Shown: piece after piece, positions 34,467 to 43,196 of the stretch
How the letters are laid out: each line of letters starts with the position of its first letter
How positions within the stretch are numbered: the first letter of the stretch is position 1
Assembly: GCA_019636445.1 (NCBI GenBank)
Contig: JAHBXO010000012.1
Coordinates: 79,860-143,859, forward strand
Direction of reading: 5' to 3'
DNA: 64,000 nucleotides
Source of the DNA: Gemmataceae bacterium
GTDB taxonomy: Bacteria > Planctomycetota > Planctomycetia > Gemmatales > Gemmataceae
The notes under the pieces: generated by a model
Databases searched by the model: none
Seen by the model: only the letters and a program-made list of their open reading frames with translations
Told to the model about the DNA's origin: nothing
Position numbers and translations under genes: made by a program

Positions 34467-35990
34467 GTGGCTTCCGAACCGACATCACCTCCGCCTGCCG
34501 ACACCAACGACCACGCGGAAGTCCGCCTCGCGAAACTGAAGCAGATCGAAGCCCTCGGCATCGACCCGTGGGGCCAGCGGTTCGATGGCCATCAACCGAT
34601 CGCAACGATCCGCGAGCTGCCGTGCAATCCATTCGACGATGCGAATCCCGGCCCGAAGGTCCGCGCCGCCGGGCGCGTCGTCGGCCGCCGAAAGATGGGG
34701 AAGGTCTACTTCCTCGACCTCTGGGACCAGACCGGCAAAGTGCAGGTGATGCTCGGCTCGAAGCAGATCGGCGAACTCGGCTGGAAGGTCGCGGAACTGC
34801 TCGACCTCGGCGACCTTGTCGGCATCGATGGCGAGTTCGGCAAGACGAAGATGGGCGAGCCGACGATCCGCGCCAGCCAGCTCACATTCCTGACGAAGTC
34901 GCTCGAGCCTCACCCGACCGGCTACTACGGCATGTCGGACGAAGAGTACCGTTTGCGCCACCGGTACCTCGACCTCGTCTACACGCCAGACACGTTGCGC
35001 CGTGCCCTTCAGCGCGTGAAGGTGCTCCGTACCATCCGGAACTATTTGGACGATCAGGGCTACCTGGAAGTGGAGACCCCAACGCTGCACGCCATCGCCG
35101 GTGGGGCTGCGGCGCGGCCGTTCGACACGCACCACAACGCGCTCGACATCCCGCTCTTCCTCCGCATCGCGCTCGAACTGCCGCTGAAGCGCCTGCTCGT
35201 CGGAGGCATCGAAAAGGTCTACGAGATCGGCCGCGTCTTCCGCAACGAGGGGATCAGCCGCCGGCACAATCCCGAATTTACGATGCTCGAGCTGTACTGC
35301 GCCTACGGCGATCTCTTCACGATGATGGACCTGACCGAAGGCGTCTTCGTGAAGTGCGTTGACGCGCTCGGAACATCGCGCACGCTGGCCTACGGCGAAC
35401 GGCAGCTCGACTTCGCCCCGCCATGGCCGCGTGTGCGGTATTCGGAAATCTTCAAGCAGACCACCGGCGTCGATCTCTTCGATCGCGACGGGGTGAAGGC
35501 CAAGGCGCTCGAACTGAAGATTCCGCTCGAATTGAAGGACGAGAAGGCGAAGACGTCGACGCCGAAGGAGCACGACGTGCTCGTCCACGAACTCTTCGAG
35601 CACTGCGTCGAGCCGGAGCTGGCGAAGGCCGACAAGCCGACGTTCGTGTACGACTACCCGGCCGCGCTCTGCCCGCTGACGAAGCGGAAGCGCGAGACGC
35701 CGGAGCTGGCGGAGCGGTTCGAGCTGTACGTGGCCGGCATGGAACTGGCAAACGCCTACACGGAACTGAACGACCCGATCACGCAGGAAGCGACCTTCCG
35801 CCGGCAGCTCACCGGGCTGAACGCGGAGGACTCGATGGCGAAGATGGACGATGATTTCGTCCGGGCGCTGCGCCACGGCATGCCGCCCGCCGGCGGCCTC
35901 GGCATCGGCATCGACCGCCTTGTGATGCTGCTGACGAACACGACGACGATCCGCGACGTGATCTTGTTCCCGCTGCTGCGGCCGGAATGA
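34467..35990 (+). CDS. lysS: lysyl-tRNA synthetase, class II
   Basis: A 507-residue class II synthetase that charges tRNA-Lys. The N-terminal OB-fold anticodon-binding domain contains 'GRVVGRRKMGKVYFLDLWD'. The catalytic core has motif 1 ('LEVETPTLH' region), motif 2 'YEIGRVFRNEGISRRHNPEF' and motif 3 'GGLGIGIDRLVMLLTN'. 'YELELNDP'-like substrate motif reads 'ELANAYTELNDP'. Start codon is GTG at 34467 with AAGGAAAGG 8 bases upstream. The upstream methyltransferase gene is divergent. Confidence 0.96.
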   Translation: MASEPTSPPPADTNDHAEVRLAKLKQIEALGIDPWGQRFDGHQPIATIRELPCNPFDDANPGPKVRAAGRVVGRRKMGKVYFLDLWDQTGKVQVMLGSKQIGELGWKVAELLDLGDLVGIDGEFGKTKMGEPTIRASQLTFLTKSLEPHPTGYYGMSDEEYRLRHRYLDLVYTPDTLRRALQRVKVLRTIRNYLDDQGYLEVETPTLHAIAGGAAARPFDTHHNALDIPLFLRIALELPLKRLLVGGIEKVYEIGRVFRNEGISRRHNPEFTMLELYCAYGDLFTMMDLTEGVFVKCVDALGTSRTLAYGERQLDFAPPWPRVRYSEIFKQTTGVDLFDRDGVKAKALELKIPLELKDEKAKTSTPKEHDVLVHELFEHCVEPELAKADKPTFVYDYPAALCPLTKRKRETPELAERFELYVAGMELANAYTELNDPITQEATFRRQLTGLNAEDSMAKMDDDFVRALRHGMPPAGGLGIGIDRLVMLLTNTTTIRDVILFPLLRPE

Positions 35991-35995
35991 GGCAG

Positions 35996-36113
35996 AAGAA
36001 TGGCCCGCAGATGACGCAGATTTCAACGCAGATTGAAGATGATAAGAATGGATATTCTCGTTTTATCCTCTTCATCTGCGTCCGAAGGTCTGCGTCATGA
36101 GCGGGCCATTCTT
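35996..36113. repeat. 118-base palindromic element with 13-bp perfect outer arms
   Basis: The outer arms AAGAATGGCCCGC (35996-36008) and GCGGGCCATTCTT (36101-36113) are exact complements. Inside are CAGATGACGCAGA and TCTGCGTCATGA, which also pair, and CTTCATCTGCG-type repeats. It begins 5 bases after the lysS stop and may act as terminator or be a dispersed repeat. No gene in it. Confidence 0.75.
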
Positions 36114-36154
36114 AGAATGCTTCCATCAGCCGCGCTCACCGACCGGGACTGCGC

Positions 36155-36943
36155 ATGAACAATCGAAAGTACATTTTCCCCAACGTCATCGAGCTGAACG
36201 TCGCGGCGGGGCGCGCGTTCGGCGTAAACATCTACCTCATCGACGGCGGCACAGAATTCGTTTTGCTCGACATCGGCCTGGACGAATCGCTCGGCGACGT
36301 AATCGACCTCATCCGCGCGATGGATTTCCCGCTCTCGAAGTGCAAGATGGTGGTGGCGACGCACGCCGACGCCGACCATGTGCAGGCGCTGGCGAAGGCG
36401 CGCGAGCGGCTGAAGACGAAGGCCGCGGCGCATCCGAAAGCGGCCGTTTTGCTCGAGGCCGGCGAACGCGACCAGACCTACGCCCGGATCTCGGCGCAGG
36501 ACTTCGACATCGCGATGCCGCCCTGCAAGATCGACGTGAAACTCAAGGACGGCGATGCGATCAAGGTCGGCAAGCTGAAGCTCGATGTCTGGTCCACGCC
36601 CGGCCACACGCCGGGACAGCTCAGCTTCAAGATTGGCAACCTCCTCTTCAGCGGCGACAACATCTACGCCGACGGTTGCGTCGGCGTCATCGACGCGCAC
36701 CACGGCTCGCACCTGCCGGATTTCATTACTTCGCTCGAACGCATCCGCGACGATTCGGAGATCGAGGTCTTGCTGCCGAGCCACGGCCCGTACTTCCGCA
36801 AGGACAACAAGCAACTCCAAGCGACGATCGACCGCCTGACGAAGTATCAGTACATGGCCGACTTCGGAACGTGCGCGGTGAAATGGCCGCTCCAGGAGCA
36901 ATGGGAACAGGACATCCTCGCAGGCAATCTACCCCAAGTGTGA
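36155..36943 (+). CDS. MBL-fold metallo-hydrolase
   Basis: A 262-residue metallo-beta-lactamase-fold protein. The metal motif is 'VVATHADADHVQAL' (HxDxDH), followed by 'VWSTPGHTPGQLSFKIG', 'NLLFSGDNIYADG' and 'EVLLPSHGPYFRK'. Like the MBL protein at 25924, Asp replaces the second His of the usual HxHxDH motif. The substrate is unknown. The next gene starts 4 bases after its stop, so the two probably form an operon. Confidence 0.85.
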   Translation: MNNRKYIFPNVIELNVAAGRAFGVNIYLIDGGTEFVLLDIGLDESLGDVIDLIRAMDFPLSKCKMVVATHADADHVQALAKARERLKTKAAAHPKAAVLLEAGERDQTYARISAQDFDIAMPPCKIDVKLKDGDAIKVGKLKLDVWSTPGHTPGQLSFKIGNLLFSGDNIYADGCVGVIDAHHGSHLPDFITSLERIRDDSEIEVLLPSHGPYFRKDNKQLQATIDRLTKYQYMADFGTCAVKWPLQEQWEQDILAGNLPQV

Positions 36944-36947
36944 ACAC

Positions 36948-37259
36948 ATGATCCACGTCATTGCGACCATCGAATTGAACCCCGGCACGCGCGAGTTGTT
37001 CCTCGCGGAGTTCCGCAAGCTCGTACCGCAAGTCCGTGCCGAGGCCGGGTGCATCGAGTACGGCCCCGCGATCGACGTGCCGTGCGGCGCCGCGGCCCAA
37101 CCGCCCGTACGCGAAAACGTCGTTGTCGTCGTCGAGAAGTGGGCCGACCTCGCCGCGCTCGACGCCCACTCGAAAGCGCCGCACATGGACGCCTACCGTC
37201 CCAGGGTCAAGGACTTCGTGAAGACCGTGACACTGCACGTACTGAAACCGGTCGAATGA
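36948..37259 (+). CDS. antibiotic biosynthesis monooxygenase (ABM) domain protein
   Basis: A 103-residue dimeric ferredoxin-like fold protein of the ABM family (YgiN-type quinol monooxygenases). It has 'MIHVIATIELNPGTRELFLA', 'VRAEAGCIEYGPAIDV', 'VVVVVEKWADLAALDAHSKA' and 'PHMDAYRPRVKDFVKTV', the full series for this family. It follows the MBL hydrolase gene by 4 bases, suggesting a shared job in breaking down or modifying a small organic compound. Confidence 0.86.
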   Translation: MIHVIATIELNPGTRELFLAEFRKLVPQVRAEAGCIEYGPAIDVPCGAAAQPPVRENVVVVVEKWADLAALDAHSKAPHMDAYRPRVKDFVKTVTLHVLKPVE

Positions 37260-37345
37260 AAGCATTTCCGAATCGACGATTGCGATACGTACCCCAATCT
37301 GGCAGAATAATGCCGTAGGTTCTCCCGCCTCCCGACGGTTCGATC

Positions 37346-40138
37346 ATGCCTCTGCGTCGACTCTTCGCCGGCCTTGTCTCTCTCAGCGTCACTTCGGCGA
37401 TTTCCGCCGCCGATCCGAAGGGCGTCGAATTCTTCGAGCAGAAGATTCGTCCCGTCCTGGTCGAGCAGTGCCAGAAATGCCATTCGGCCGAGGCCGAGAA
37501 GAACAACAAGTTGAAGGGCCAACTGCTCCTCGATTCGAAAGCCGGCATCGCGGCCGGGGGCGAGAGCGGTGCCGTGCTGGATTCGAAGGAACCGAAGAAC
37601 AGTTTGCTTTTGAAATCGCTGCGGTACGACGGTGACCTGAAGATGCCGCCGAAAGGGAAGCTGCCGGACGCCGTGATCGCGGACTTCGAGAAGTGGGTGG
37701 CGATGGGCGCACCGGACCCGCGCGACGGAACGGGCGCGGTCAAAAAGCAAATTGGCCTGACCTTGGATGAGGGCCGCAAGTTCTGGTCGTACATCCCGCC
37801 GAAGGGCGTCGAACCTCCGACCGTCAAGAACAAGGATTGGAACGCGAACCCAATCGATCGATTCATCGCTTCCGGGCTGGAAGCGAAGGGGCTGTCCCCC
37901 GCGAAGCCGGCCGATCGGGCGACGATCGCTCGGCGGCTCTACTACGACCTTGCCGGCTACGTGCCGACGCCGGAGGAACTGGATGCGTTCGTGATGGACA
38001 AGTCGCCGAACGCCGTCGAGAAACTCGTCGACAAGCTGCTCGCGTCCCCCGCCTTCGGCGAGCGATGGGGCCGGAACTGGCTGGACGTCGCGCGCTACGC
38101 CGAGTCGGTCACGCTCCGCGGCTTCATCCTCGACGAAGCCTGGCGCTACCGTGACTACGTCATTGAATCGTTCAACGCCGACGTGCCGTTCGACCGCTTC
38201 ATCCGCGCGCAGATCGCCGGCGACTTGATGACCGCTACCGACCCGGCCGAGCGCCGACGGCAGATCGTCGCGACGACCTTTCTCGTCCTCGGCAACACGA
38301 ACCTGGAGGAGCAGGACAAGAAGATGCTCCGCATGGACGTGGTCGATGAACAACTCGATGTCATCACGAAAGGCTTCCTCGCACAGACCGTCACCTGCGC
38401 CCGCTGCCACGACCATAAATTCGATCCGATCCCGACGAAGGACTACTACGCGCTCGCCGGCATCCTGCGGAACGCGAAGACGCTGGAGCACGCGAACGTG
38501 TCGAAGTGGATCGACGTGCCGCTTCCGGTCGAACCGGAAATGGAGGCGAAGTACGCCGAGGCGGAGAAGCGGATCGCGTCGCTCCAGGCTCGCATCAAAG
38601 CGGAGAAGTCGAAGGCCGGTGCCGCGAAGGTTGGCGGCATCCTGCTCGCCAAGGATATTCCCGGCATCGTCGTCGACGACGCGGCCGCCAAGAAGGTCGG
38701 CGACTGGATGCACTCCCAGCACTCCGGCAGCTACATCGGCGACGGCTACCTCCACGACAAGAACGACGGCAAGGGCGAGAAGACGCTCACCTTCCAGCCC
38801 GAGAACCTGCCGCCCGGCAAGTACGAAGTCCGCCTCGCTTACTCGGCCGGCACGTCGCGTTCGAACAAGGTGCCCGTCTCCGTGTTCAGCGCCGACGGCG
38901 AGAAGGAACTGACGATCGACATGCAGAAGGGGCCGCCGATCGACGGCCGCTACGTCTCGCTCGGCGAGTATCGCTTCGAGAAGGGCGGCTTCTCGCACGT
39001 TATCGTGTCGAACGAGGACACGAAGGGCCACGTGACCGCCGATGCCGTTGTATACGTTCCAGAAACGACCGACGCGACGACCTCGGCGAAGAAGATCGAG
39101 CCCAAAGCAGACTCGACGAAGGCGCTCGAAGCCGAGTTGAAGAAGCTTCAGGAAACCGCTCCCAAGCGGCCGAAGGTGATCTCCGTAGTCGAGGAGAAGC
39201 AGATCGAGGACGCGAAGGTCCACATCCGCGGCAACCCCCACAACCTCGGAGAGGCCGCCCCGCGCGGTGTCCTACAGGTCGCGAGTTTCGACTCGATTTC
39301 GTTCCCGAAAGACAAGAGCGGCCGCCTCGAACTGGCGAACTGGATCGCGTCGAAGGAGAACCCGCTGACCTCGCGCGTCATCGTCAACCGAACGTGGCAC
39401 TGGCTCTTCGGGAGTGGGATCGTGCGGACAACGGACAACTTCGGCACCACCGGCGAGAAACCGTCGAACCCCGAACTTCTCGACCACTTGGCGCGGCAAT
39501 TCGTCGCCGACGGCTGGTCGATGAAGAAGCTCGTCCGCGCGATCGTACTCAGCCAGGCCTATCAGCAATCGAGCGTCGGCGATCCGAAGGCGCTCGCGGC
39601 CGATCCTGAGAATCGGCTGTTCGGCCGGGCGAACCGACGCCGTATGACCGGCGAGGCGATCCGCGATTCGATCCTCCGCATCGCCGGCACCCTTTCCGAG
39701 GAACGCGGCGGACCGGCGTTCCCGGTTTCCCTCGCGGCCGACTACAACTTCAAGGCGAACTCGACGCGACGCAGCGTCTACCTGCCGATGTTCCGCAACG
39801 CCCTGCCGGAACTGCTCGAAGTCTTCGACGCGGCCGATCCGAGCACCGTCACCGGCGTGCGGAACGTCAGCACCGTCGCTCCGCAGGCGCTCTACCTGAT
39901 GAACAACCCGTTCGTCGCCGAGCAGGCGAAGCTGGCCGCCGCGAAGCTGATGGCAGCGAACGACGCCGACGATGCTCGCATCGTCTCGCTGTATCGGGCG
40001 ACAATCGGCCGCGAACCGACCGACGGCGAACGGACCGTCGCGACGAATTTCCTCCGCAACCGCTCCGACGCGAAGGACGCCTGGACAAAGCTGATCCACG
40101 CCGTCTTCGCGTCGGCCGAGTTCCGATTCGTGAATTGA
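37346..40138 (+). CDS. PSCyt1 - DUF1549 - DUF1553 (PSD1) secreted cytochrome-like protein
   Basis: A 930-residue planctomycete-type protein. A signal peptide (MPLRRLFAGLVSLSVTSAIS) is followed by the PSCyt1 domain with the haem-binding motif CQKCH (42-46), the DUF1549 domain (about 150-370) ending with a second CxxCH, 'TCARCHDHKFDPIPTKDYYA', then an inserted beta-sandwich domain at about 430-570 ('GKGEKTLTFQPENLPPGKYE', 'FSHVIVSNEDTKGHVTADAV') that resembles golvesin / carbohydrate-binding modules, and the DUF1553 domain (about 670-920). The function is unknown; such proteins are thought to act outside the cytoplasm on polysaccharides. Directly followed by the DUF1501 gene. Confidence 0.93.
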   Translation: MPLRRLFAGLVSLSVTSAISAADPKGVEFFEQKIRPVLVEQCQKCHSAEAEKNNKLKGQLLLDSKAGIAAGGESGAVLDSKEPKNSLLLKSLRYDGDLKMPPKGKLPDAVIADFEKWVAMGAPDPRDGTGAVKKQIGLTLDEGRKFWSYIPPKGVEPPTVKNKDWNANPIDRFIASGLEAKGLSPAKPADRATIARRLYYDLAGYVPTPEELDAFVMDKSPNAVEKLVDKLLASPAFGERWGRNWLDVARYAESVTLRGFILDEAWRYRDYVIESFNADVPFDRFIRAQIAGDLMTATDPAERRRQIVATTFLVLGNTNLEEQDKKMLRMDVVDEQLDVITKGFLAQTVTCARCHDHKFDPIPTKDYYALAGILRNAKTLEHANVSKWIDVPLPVEPEMEAKYAEAEKRIASLQARIKAEKSKAGAAKVGGILLAKDIPGIVVDDAAAKKVGDWMHSQHSGSYIGDGYLHDKNDGKGEKTLTFQPENLPPGKYEVRLAYSAGTSRSNKVPVSVFSADGEKELTIDMQKGPPIDGRYVSLGEYRFEKGGFSHVIVSNEDTKGHVTADAVVYVPETTDATTSAKKIEPKADSTKALEAELKKLQETAPKRPKVISVVEEKQIEDAKVHIRGNPHNLGEAAPRGVLQVASFDSISFPKDKSGRLELANWIASKENPLTSRVIVNRTWHWLFGSGIVRTTDNFGTTGEKPSNPELLDHLARQFVADGWSMKKLVRAIVLSQAYQQSSVGDPKALAADPENRLFGRANRRRMTGEAIRDSILRIAGTLSEERGGPAFPVSLAADYNFKANSTRRSVYLPMFRNALPELLEVFDAADPSTVTGVRNVSTVAPQALYLMNNPFVAEQAKLAAAKLMAANDADDARIVSLYRATIGREPTDGERTVATNFLRNRSDAKDAWTKLIHAVFASAEFRFVN

Positions 40139-40146
40139 GGCCTCCC

Positions 40147-41544
40147 GTGTTGCACACTCTCTCCCGCCGCGATTGGCTTTCCCGCACCGGATGCGGCTTC
40201 GGCGCGCTCGCGCTCGCCGGCCTCTCCACCGCCGACGCCGCGACGGCCGACCCGCTCGCCCCGAAGCCGACGCACTTCGCTCCGAAGGCGAAGCGCGTCA
40301 TCTTCCTCTTCATGCAGGGCGGCGTCAGCCACGTCGATTCCTACGACTATAAGCCGCTCCTCCTGAAGGAGGACGGCAAGCAAATGTCTTTTGAAGATGC
40401 TCGCATCAAAGCGAACACCGGCAACCGCGCCAGCTCGCACCGAGTGATGAAGCCACTCTGGAAGTTCGCCCAGCGCGGCCAGACCGGCCGGTGGGCCTCC
40501 GACCTCTTCCCCACGATCAACACACAGATCGACAACCTCGGCTTCGTCCACTCGCTGCACACCGAAGGCGTCGCGCACGGCCCGGCCACGCTCTTCCTGC
40601 ATTGCGGATCCACTAGCTTCGTCCGCCCCAGCATGGGGTCGTGGGTGCTCTACGGCCTCGGATCGGAGAACCAGAATCTGCCCGGCTTCGTGTCGATCGC
40701 GCCGTCCGTGGGCAACGGCGGGGCGCGGAACTACGGCACCGCGTTCCTACCCGCCGTCTACCAGGGCACCGCCCTCGGCCGCGCCGGCGGACCGGCCTCT
40801 GACGTCGCGCTCCGCAACGTCGGCGCGACGAACGCCCCGTTCGACTTGCTCCGCGAGCTGCACGCCGAGCAATTGAAGCGCGTGCCCGGCGACTCCGAAC
40901 TCGAAGCCGTCGCGAACTCCTACGAACTCGCCTGGCGGATGCAGCAGAATGCGCCGGACGTGCTGGACCTCTCAAAGGAGACGAAGGAGACGAAGGCACT
41001 GTACGGCATAGACGAGAAGCCGACCGACACCTTCGGCCGCGAGTGCCTGATGGCGCGGCGGCTCTGCGAAGCCGGTGTGCGCTTCGTGCAAGTGACCTAT
41101 GGCGACAACTCCGCGAACCCGGCCTGGGACCAGCACTCGAACCTGCCCAAGCATGGCGACCACGCGAAGGCGGTCGACAAGCCGATCGCGGGACTGCTGG
41201 AGGATTTGAATCGCCGGGGGCTCTTGAAGGACACGATCGTCTGGTGGGGCGGCGAGTTCGGCCGTACGCCCTATGCGGAGAAGAACGGCACCGGCCGCGA
41301 CCACAACCCCGGCGGCTTCACCGTCTGGCTCGCCGGAGGCGGCTTCAAAACTGGCACCGCCTTTGGCGCCACCGACGAGTTCGGCAGCCTCGCCGTGCAG
41401 GACAAGGTCCACATGCACGACCTGCACGCGACGATCCTGCACCAACTCGGCCTAGACCACGAAAAGCTGACGTTCCGCTACGCTGGCCGGAACTTCCGGC
41501 TCACGGACGTCCACGGCCGAGTCGTGAAGGAATTGCTGACCTGA
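40147..41544 (+). CDS. DUF1501 family protein with Tat signal
   Basis: About 465 residues. Starts VLHTLSRRDWLSRTGCGFGA (GTG start), a twin-arginine signal with an adjacent Cys. The DUF1501 fold, related to alkaline phosphatase / sulfatase enzymes, shows 'RVIFLFMQGGVSHVDSYDYK', 'FGRECLMARRLCEAGVRFVQV', 'DTIVWWGGEFGRTPYAEKNG' and 'GRDHNPGGFTVWLAGGG' metal-site blocks. The GTG at 40147 has GAGG 7 bases upstream, 8 bases after the preceding stop. It is nearly always paired with DUF1549/1553 genes in planctomycetes, so both probably serve one exported process. Confidence 0.92.
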   Translation: MLHTLSRRDWLSRTGCGFGALALAGLSTADAATADPLAPKPTHFAPKAKRVIFLFMQGGVSHVDSYDYKPLLLKEDGKQMSFEDARIKANTGNRASSHRVMKPLWKFAQRGQTGRWASDLFPTINTQIDNLGFVHSLHTEGVAHGPATLFLHCGSTSFVRPSMGSWVLYGLGSENQNLPGFVSIAPSVGNGGARNYGTAFLPAVYQGTALGRAGGPASDVALRNVGATNAPFDLLRELHAEQLKRVPGDSELEAVANSYELAWRMQQNAPDVLDLSKETKETKALYGIDEKPTDTFGRECLMARRLCEAGVRFVQVTYGDNSANPAWDQHSNLPKHGDHAKAVDKPIAGLLEDLNRRGLLKDTIVWWGGEFGRTPYAEKNGTGRDHNPGGFTVWLAGGGFKTGTAFGATDEFGSLAVQDKVHMHDLHATILHQLGLDHEKLTFRYAGRNFRLTDVHGRVVKELLT

Positions 41545-41559
41545 TCTTGGATTTGGTTT

Positions 41560-42627
41560 TCACTCCGCAATCCGCACTCCGCACTCCGCACTCTGTAGCC
41601 ACCCTTGCCCTTCCGCGCGTACGATCGCCTCCAGCGCGTCGATCCATTTCGGATGCTCGTTCAGGCACGGGATCGCTCGCAGCTTTTCGCCCCCGGCGTG
41701 GTGGAAGACCTCCTCGCTCTCGCGGCCGATCTCGTCGACGGTCTCCAGGCAATCAGCCGTGAAGCCGGGCAACACCACGGCGACCCGCTTCACGCCCCTC
41801 TTCGCCAGGCGTTCCAGCACGTCGTCGGTGTAGGGTTTCAGCCACGGGTCGCGACCGAAGCGGCTCTGGTACGTCTGCGTCCAATAATCGCGCGTCCAGC
41901 CGAGCTTCGCCACGAGCGCCCGCGTCGTGCGGACGCAGTGCGTCGCGTACGGGTCGCCGCGCTGGGCGTACTTCTGCGGGATGCCGTGGAAGCTGACGAG
42001 GACGTGCTCCGGCTGCCACGGCATCGCCGCGAGGTCGTCCCGCACGGCGGCAGTGACGGCGTCGATGTAGCCGGTGTCGTCGTAATAGGGTGGCACGATG
42101 CGCAGGGCCGGCACGACACGGAGCTTGAGCATCAGTTTCGCGAGGGCATCGGTGGCACTTGCGGTGGTCGTACTCGAATACTGCGGGAACATCGGCACGG
42201 CCACGATCCGGTCAACGCCCGCCGCCAGCATCTCGCGCGTGACCGACTCGACCGACGGATTGCCGACCATCATTCCAAACCGGACGGTGGCGTTTGGGAA
42301 CCGCGCTTGAAGCAATTCCGTTTGGCGGATCGTGTGGTGCATCAAGGGCGATCCGGTGTTCGCGTCCCAAATGCGGGCGTACTTGGCAGCGGAATCCTTG
42401 GGGCGGAAGGTCAGTACGAACAGATTCATAATCGCCGACCATTTCCACCGCGCGACACTGGGCCTCGCCTTGCGCGGCGGTCCCGGATGAATGTACCTGG
42501 CAGTGTCGGCCGCAGTCTCCACGACGCGCGGATCGAAGAGAAATTGCCGGAGGTACGGTCGCAGCGCGGCCGCGGTCGGCGCGTCCGGGGTGCCAAGTTG
42601 AATGAGCAGGATGCCGGTCTTAGACAT
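41560..42627 (-). CDS. hemH: ferrochelatase
   Basis: The terminal enzyme of haem synthesis, inserting iron into protoporphyrin (or coproporphyrin). 355 residues. Blocks: 'GILLIQLGTPDAPTAAALRP', 'VGNPSVESVTREMLAAGVDR', the metal-site His in 'HVLVSFHGIPQKYAQRGDPY', the haem-site Glu in 'VVLPGFTADCLETVDEIG'. The last 12 residues (SAECGVRIAE end) are translated from a TGCGGAG-type 7-bp repeat, and the upstream 29 bases of the start are four copies of GCGGAAT, so the usual ribosome-binding site is absent. Convergent with the DUF1501 gene, 15 bases away. Confidence 0.94.
   Translation of the reverse strand: MSKTGILLIQLGTPDAPTAAALRPYLRQFLFDPRVVETAADTARYIHPGPPRKARPSVARWKWSAIMNLFVLTFRPKDSAAKYARIWDANTGSPLMHHTIRQTELLQARFPNATVRFGMMVGNPSVESVTREMLAAGVDRIVAVPMFPQYSSTTTASATDALAKLMLKLRVVPALRIVPPYYDDTGYIDAVTAAVRDDLAAMPWQPEHVLVSFHGIPQKYAQRGDPYATHCVRTTRALVAKLGWTRDYWTQTYQSRFGRDPWLKPYTDDVLERLAKRGVKRVAVVLPGFTADCLETVDEIGRESEEVFHHAGGEKLRAIPCLNEHPKWIDALEAIVRAEGQGWLQSAECGVRIAE
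41563..41597. repeat. heptanucleotide repeat at the 3' end of hemH
   Basis: Five consecutive 7-base units: CTCCGCA, ATCCGCA, CTCCGCA, CTCCGCA and CTCTGTA (plus strand). They overlap the last codons of hemH. The complement is TGCGGAG, close to the TGCGGAA units found upstream of the same gene. Confidence 0.85.
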
Positions 42628-42628
42628 T

Positions 42629-42656
42629 GCGGAATGCGGAATGCGGAATGCGGAAT
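42629..42656. repeat. heptanucleotide repeat immediately upstream of hemH
   Basis: Four perfect units of GCGGAAT, beginning 1 base upstream of the hemH ATG (minus strand at 42627). They occupy the space where the ribosome-binding site should be. The similar repeat at 41563-41597 lies at the other end of the gene. Confidence 0.9.
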
Positions 42657-42682
42657 GAAGACATGATAGACGGAGGTCGATG

Positions 42683-42712
42683 AAAAAAGCCTGCGGAGCA
42701 TCCGCAGGCTTT
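42683..42712 (-). terminator. rho-independent terminator of the ferredoxin gene
   Basis: On the minus strand the hairpin is AAGCCTGCGGA - tgc - TCCGCAGGCTT followed by TTTT. The stem is 10-11 perfect GC-rich pairs with a short loop, 27 bases after the ferredoxin stop. It isolates the ferredoxin transcript from hemH. Confidence 0.85.
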
Positions 42713-42738
42713 CCTGATTCCTGACTCCCGACCCCCGA

Positions 42739-43044
42739 TTACTTCTTCTTGCAGCCGGGGCCTTCGATCGGATCCTGCTTTTCCGTGATCTGGCCTCCAC
42801 TGCCTTTGAGTGCAGCGGCCTTGTCCTTGTTGAGCTGGACGTAGCTGGCGAATTGCGACGGAAGGTTCGCTTCGCCGTAGATCGCCTCGACCGGGCACTC
42901 CGGCACGCAGGCTTCGCAGTCGATGCAATCATCGGGATCGATGTAGAGCATCTTCTCGTCCTGATAGAAGCACTCCACCGGGCAAACGACGCAACAATCG
43001 GTGTACTTGCAGTCGTTGCAGCTTTCGGTGACGATGTGGGCCAT
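42739..43044 (-). CDS. ferredoxin family protein (7Fe-type)
   Basis: A 101-residue ferredoxin. The N-terminal cluster motif is 'CNDCKYTDCCVVCPVEC' and the second is 'CIDCEACVPECPVEAI', as in bacterial [3Fe-4S][4Fe-4S] FdxA ferredoxins. The N-terminus MAHIVTESC and the tail ('YVQLNKDKAAALKGSG') agree with that family. A small electron carrier in the cytoplasm. The terminator lies downstream and a long palindrome lies upstream, so it is probably transcribed alone. Confidence 0.93.
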   Translation of the reverse strand: MAHIVTESCNDCKYTDCCVVCPVECFYQDEKMLYIDPDDCIDCEACVPECPVEAIYGEANLPSQFASYVQLNKDKAAALKGSGGQITEKQDPIEGPGCKKK

Positions 43045-43132
43045 GTTCGTTCTCCGCGTCGGTGTGCGCTCGCGGGGCCGACCTTTGGCCGCGCGGGTGA
43101 CGGTATTCTTTTAGTAAATCGCTTCGCGGTGT

Positions 43133-43195
43133 CCAATCGCGAAAACGGGTCGGACGGGCCTCCCTGCCCGTCCGACCCGACGCGTTCGCGATTGG
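43133..43195. terminator. 63-base GC-rich palindrome between the small secreted protein and ferredoxin genes
   Basis: CCAATCGCGAA at one end (43133) and TTCGCGATTGG at the other (ending 43195), with an inner pair CGGGTCGGACGGGC / GCCCGTCCGACCCG around a 6-base loop. It starts 1 base beyond the stop of the small secreted protein gene. No T-run, so it may be a stabilising hairpin or a dispersed repeat. It shares the GGACGG/CCGTCC theme with the repeat at 15751. Confidence 0.6.
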
Positions 43196-43196
43196 C

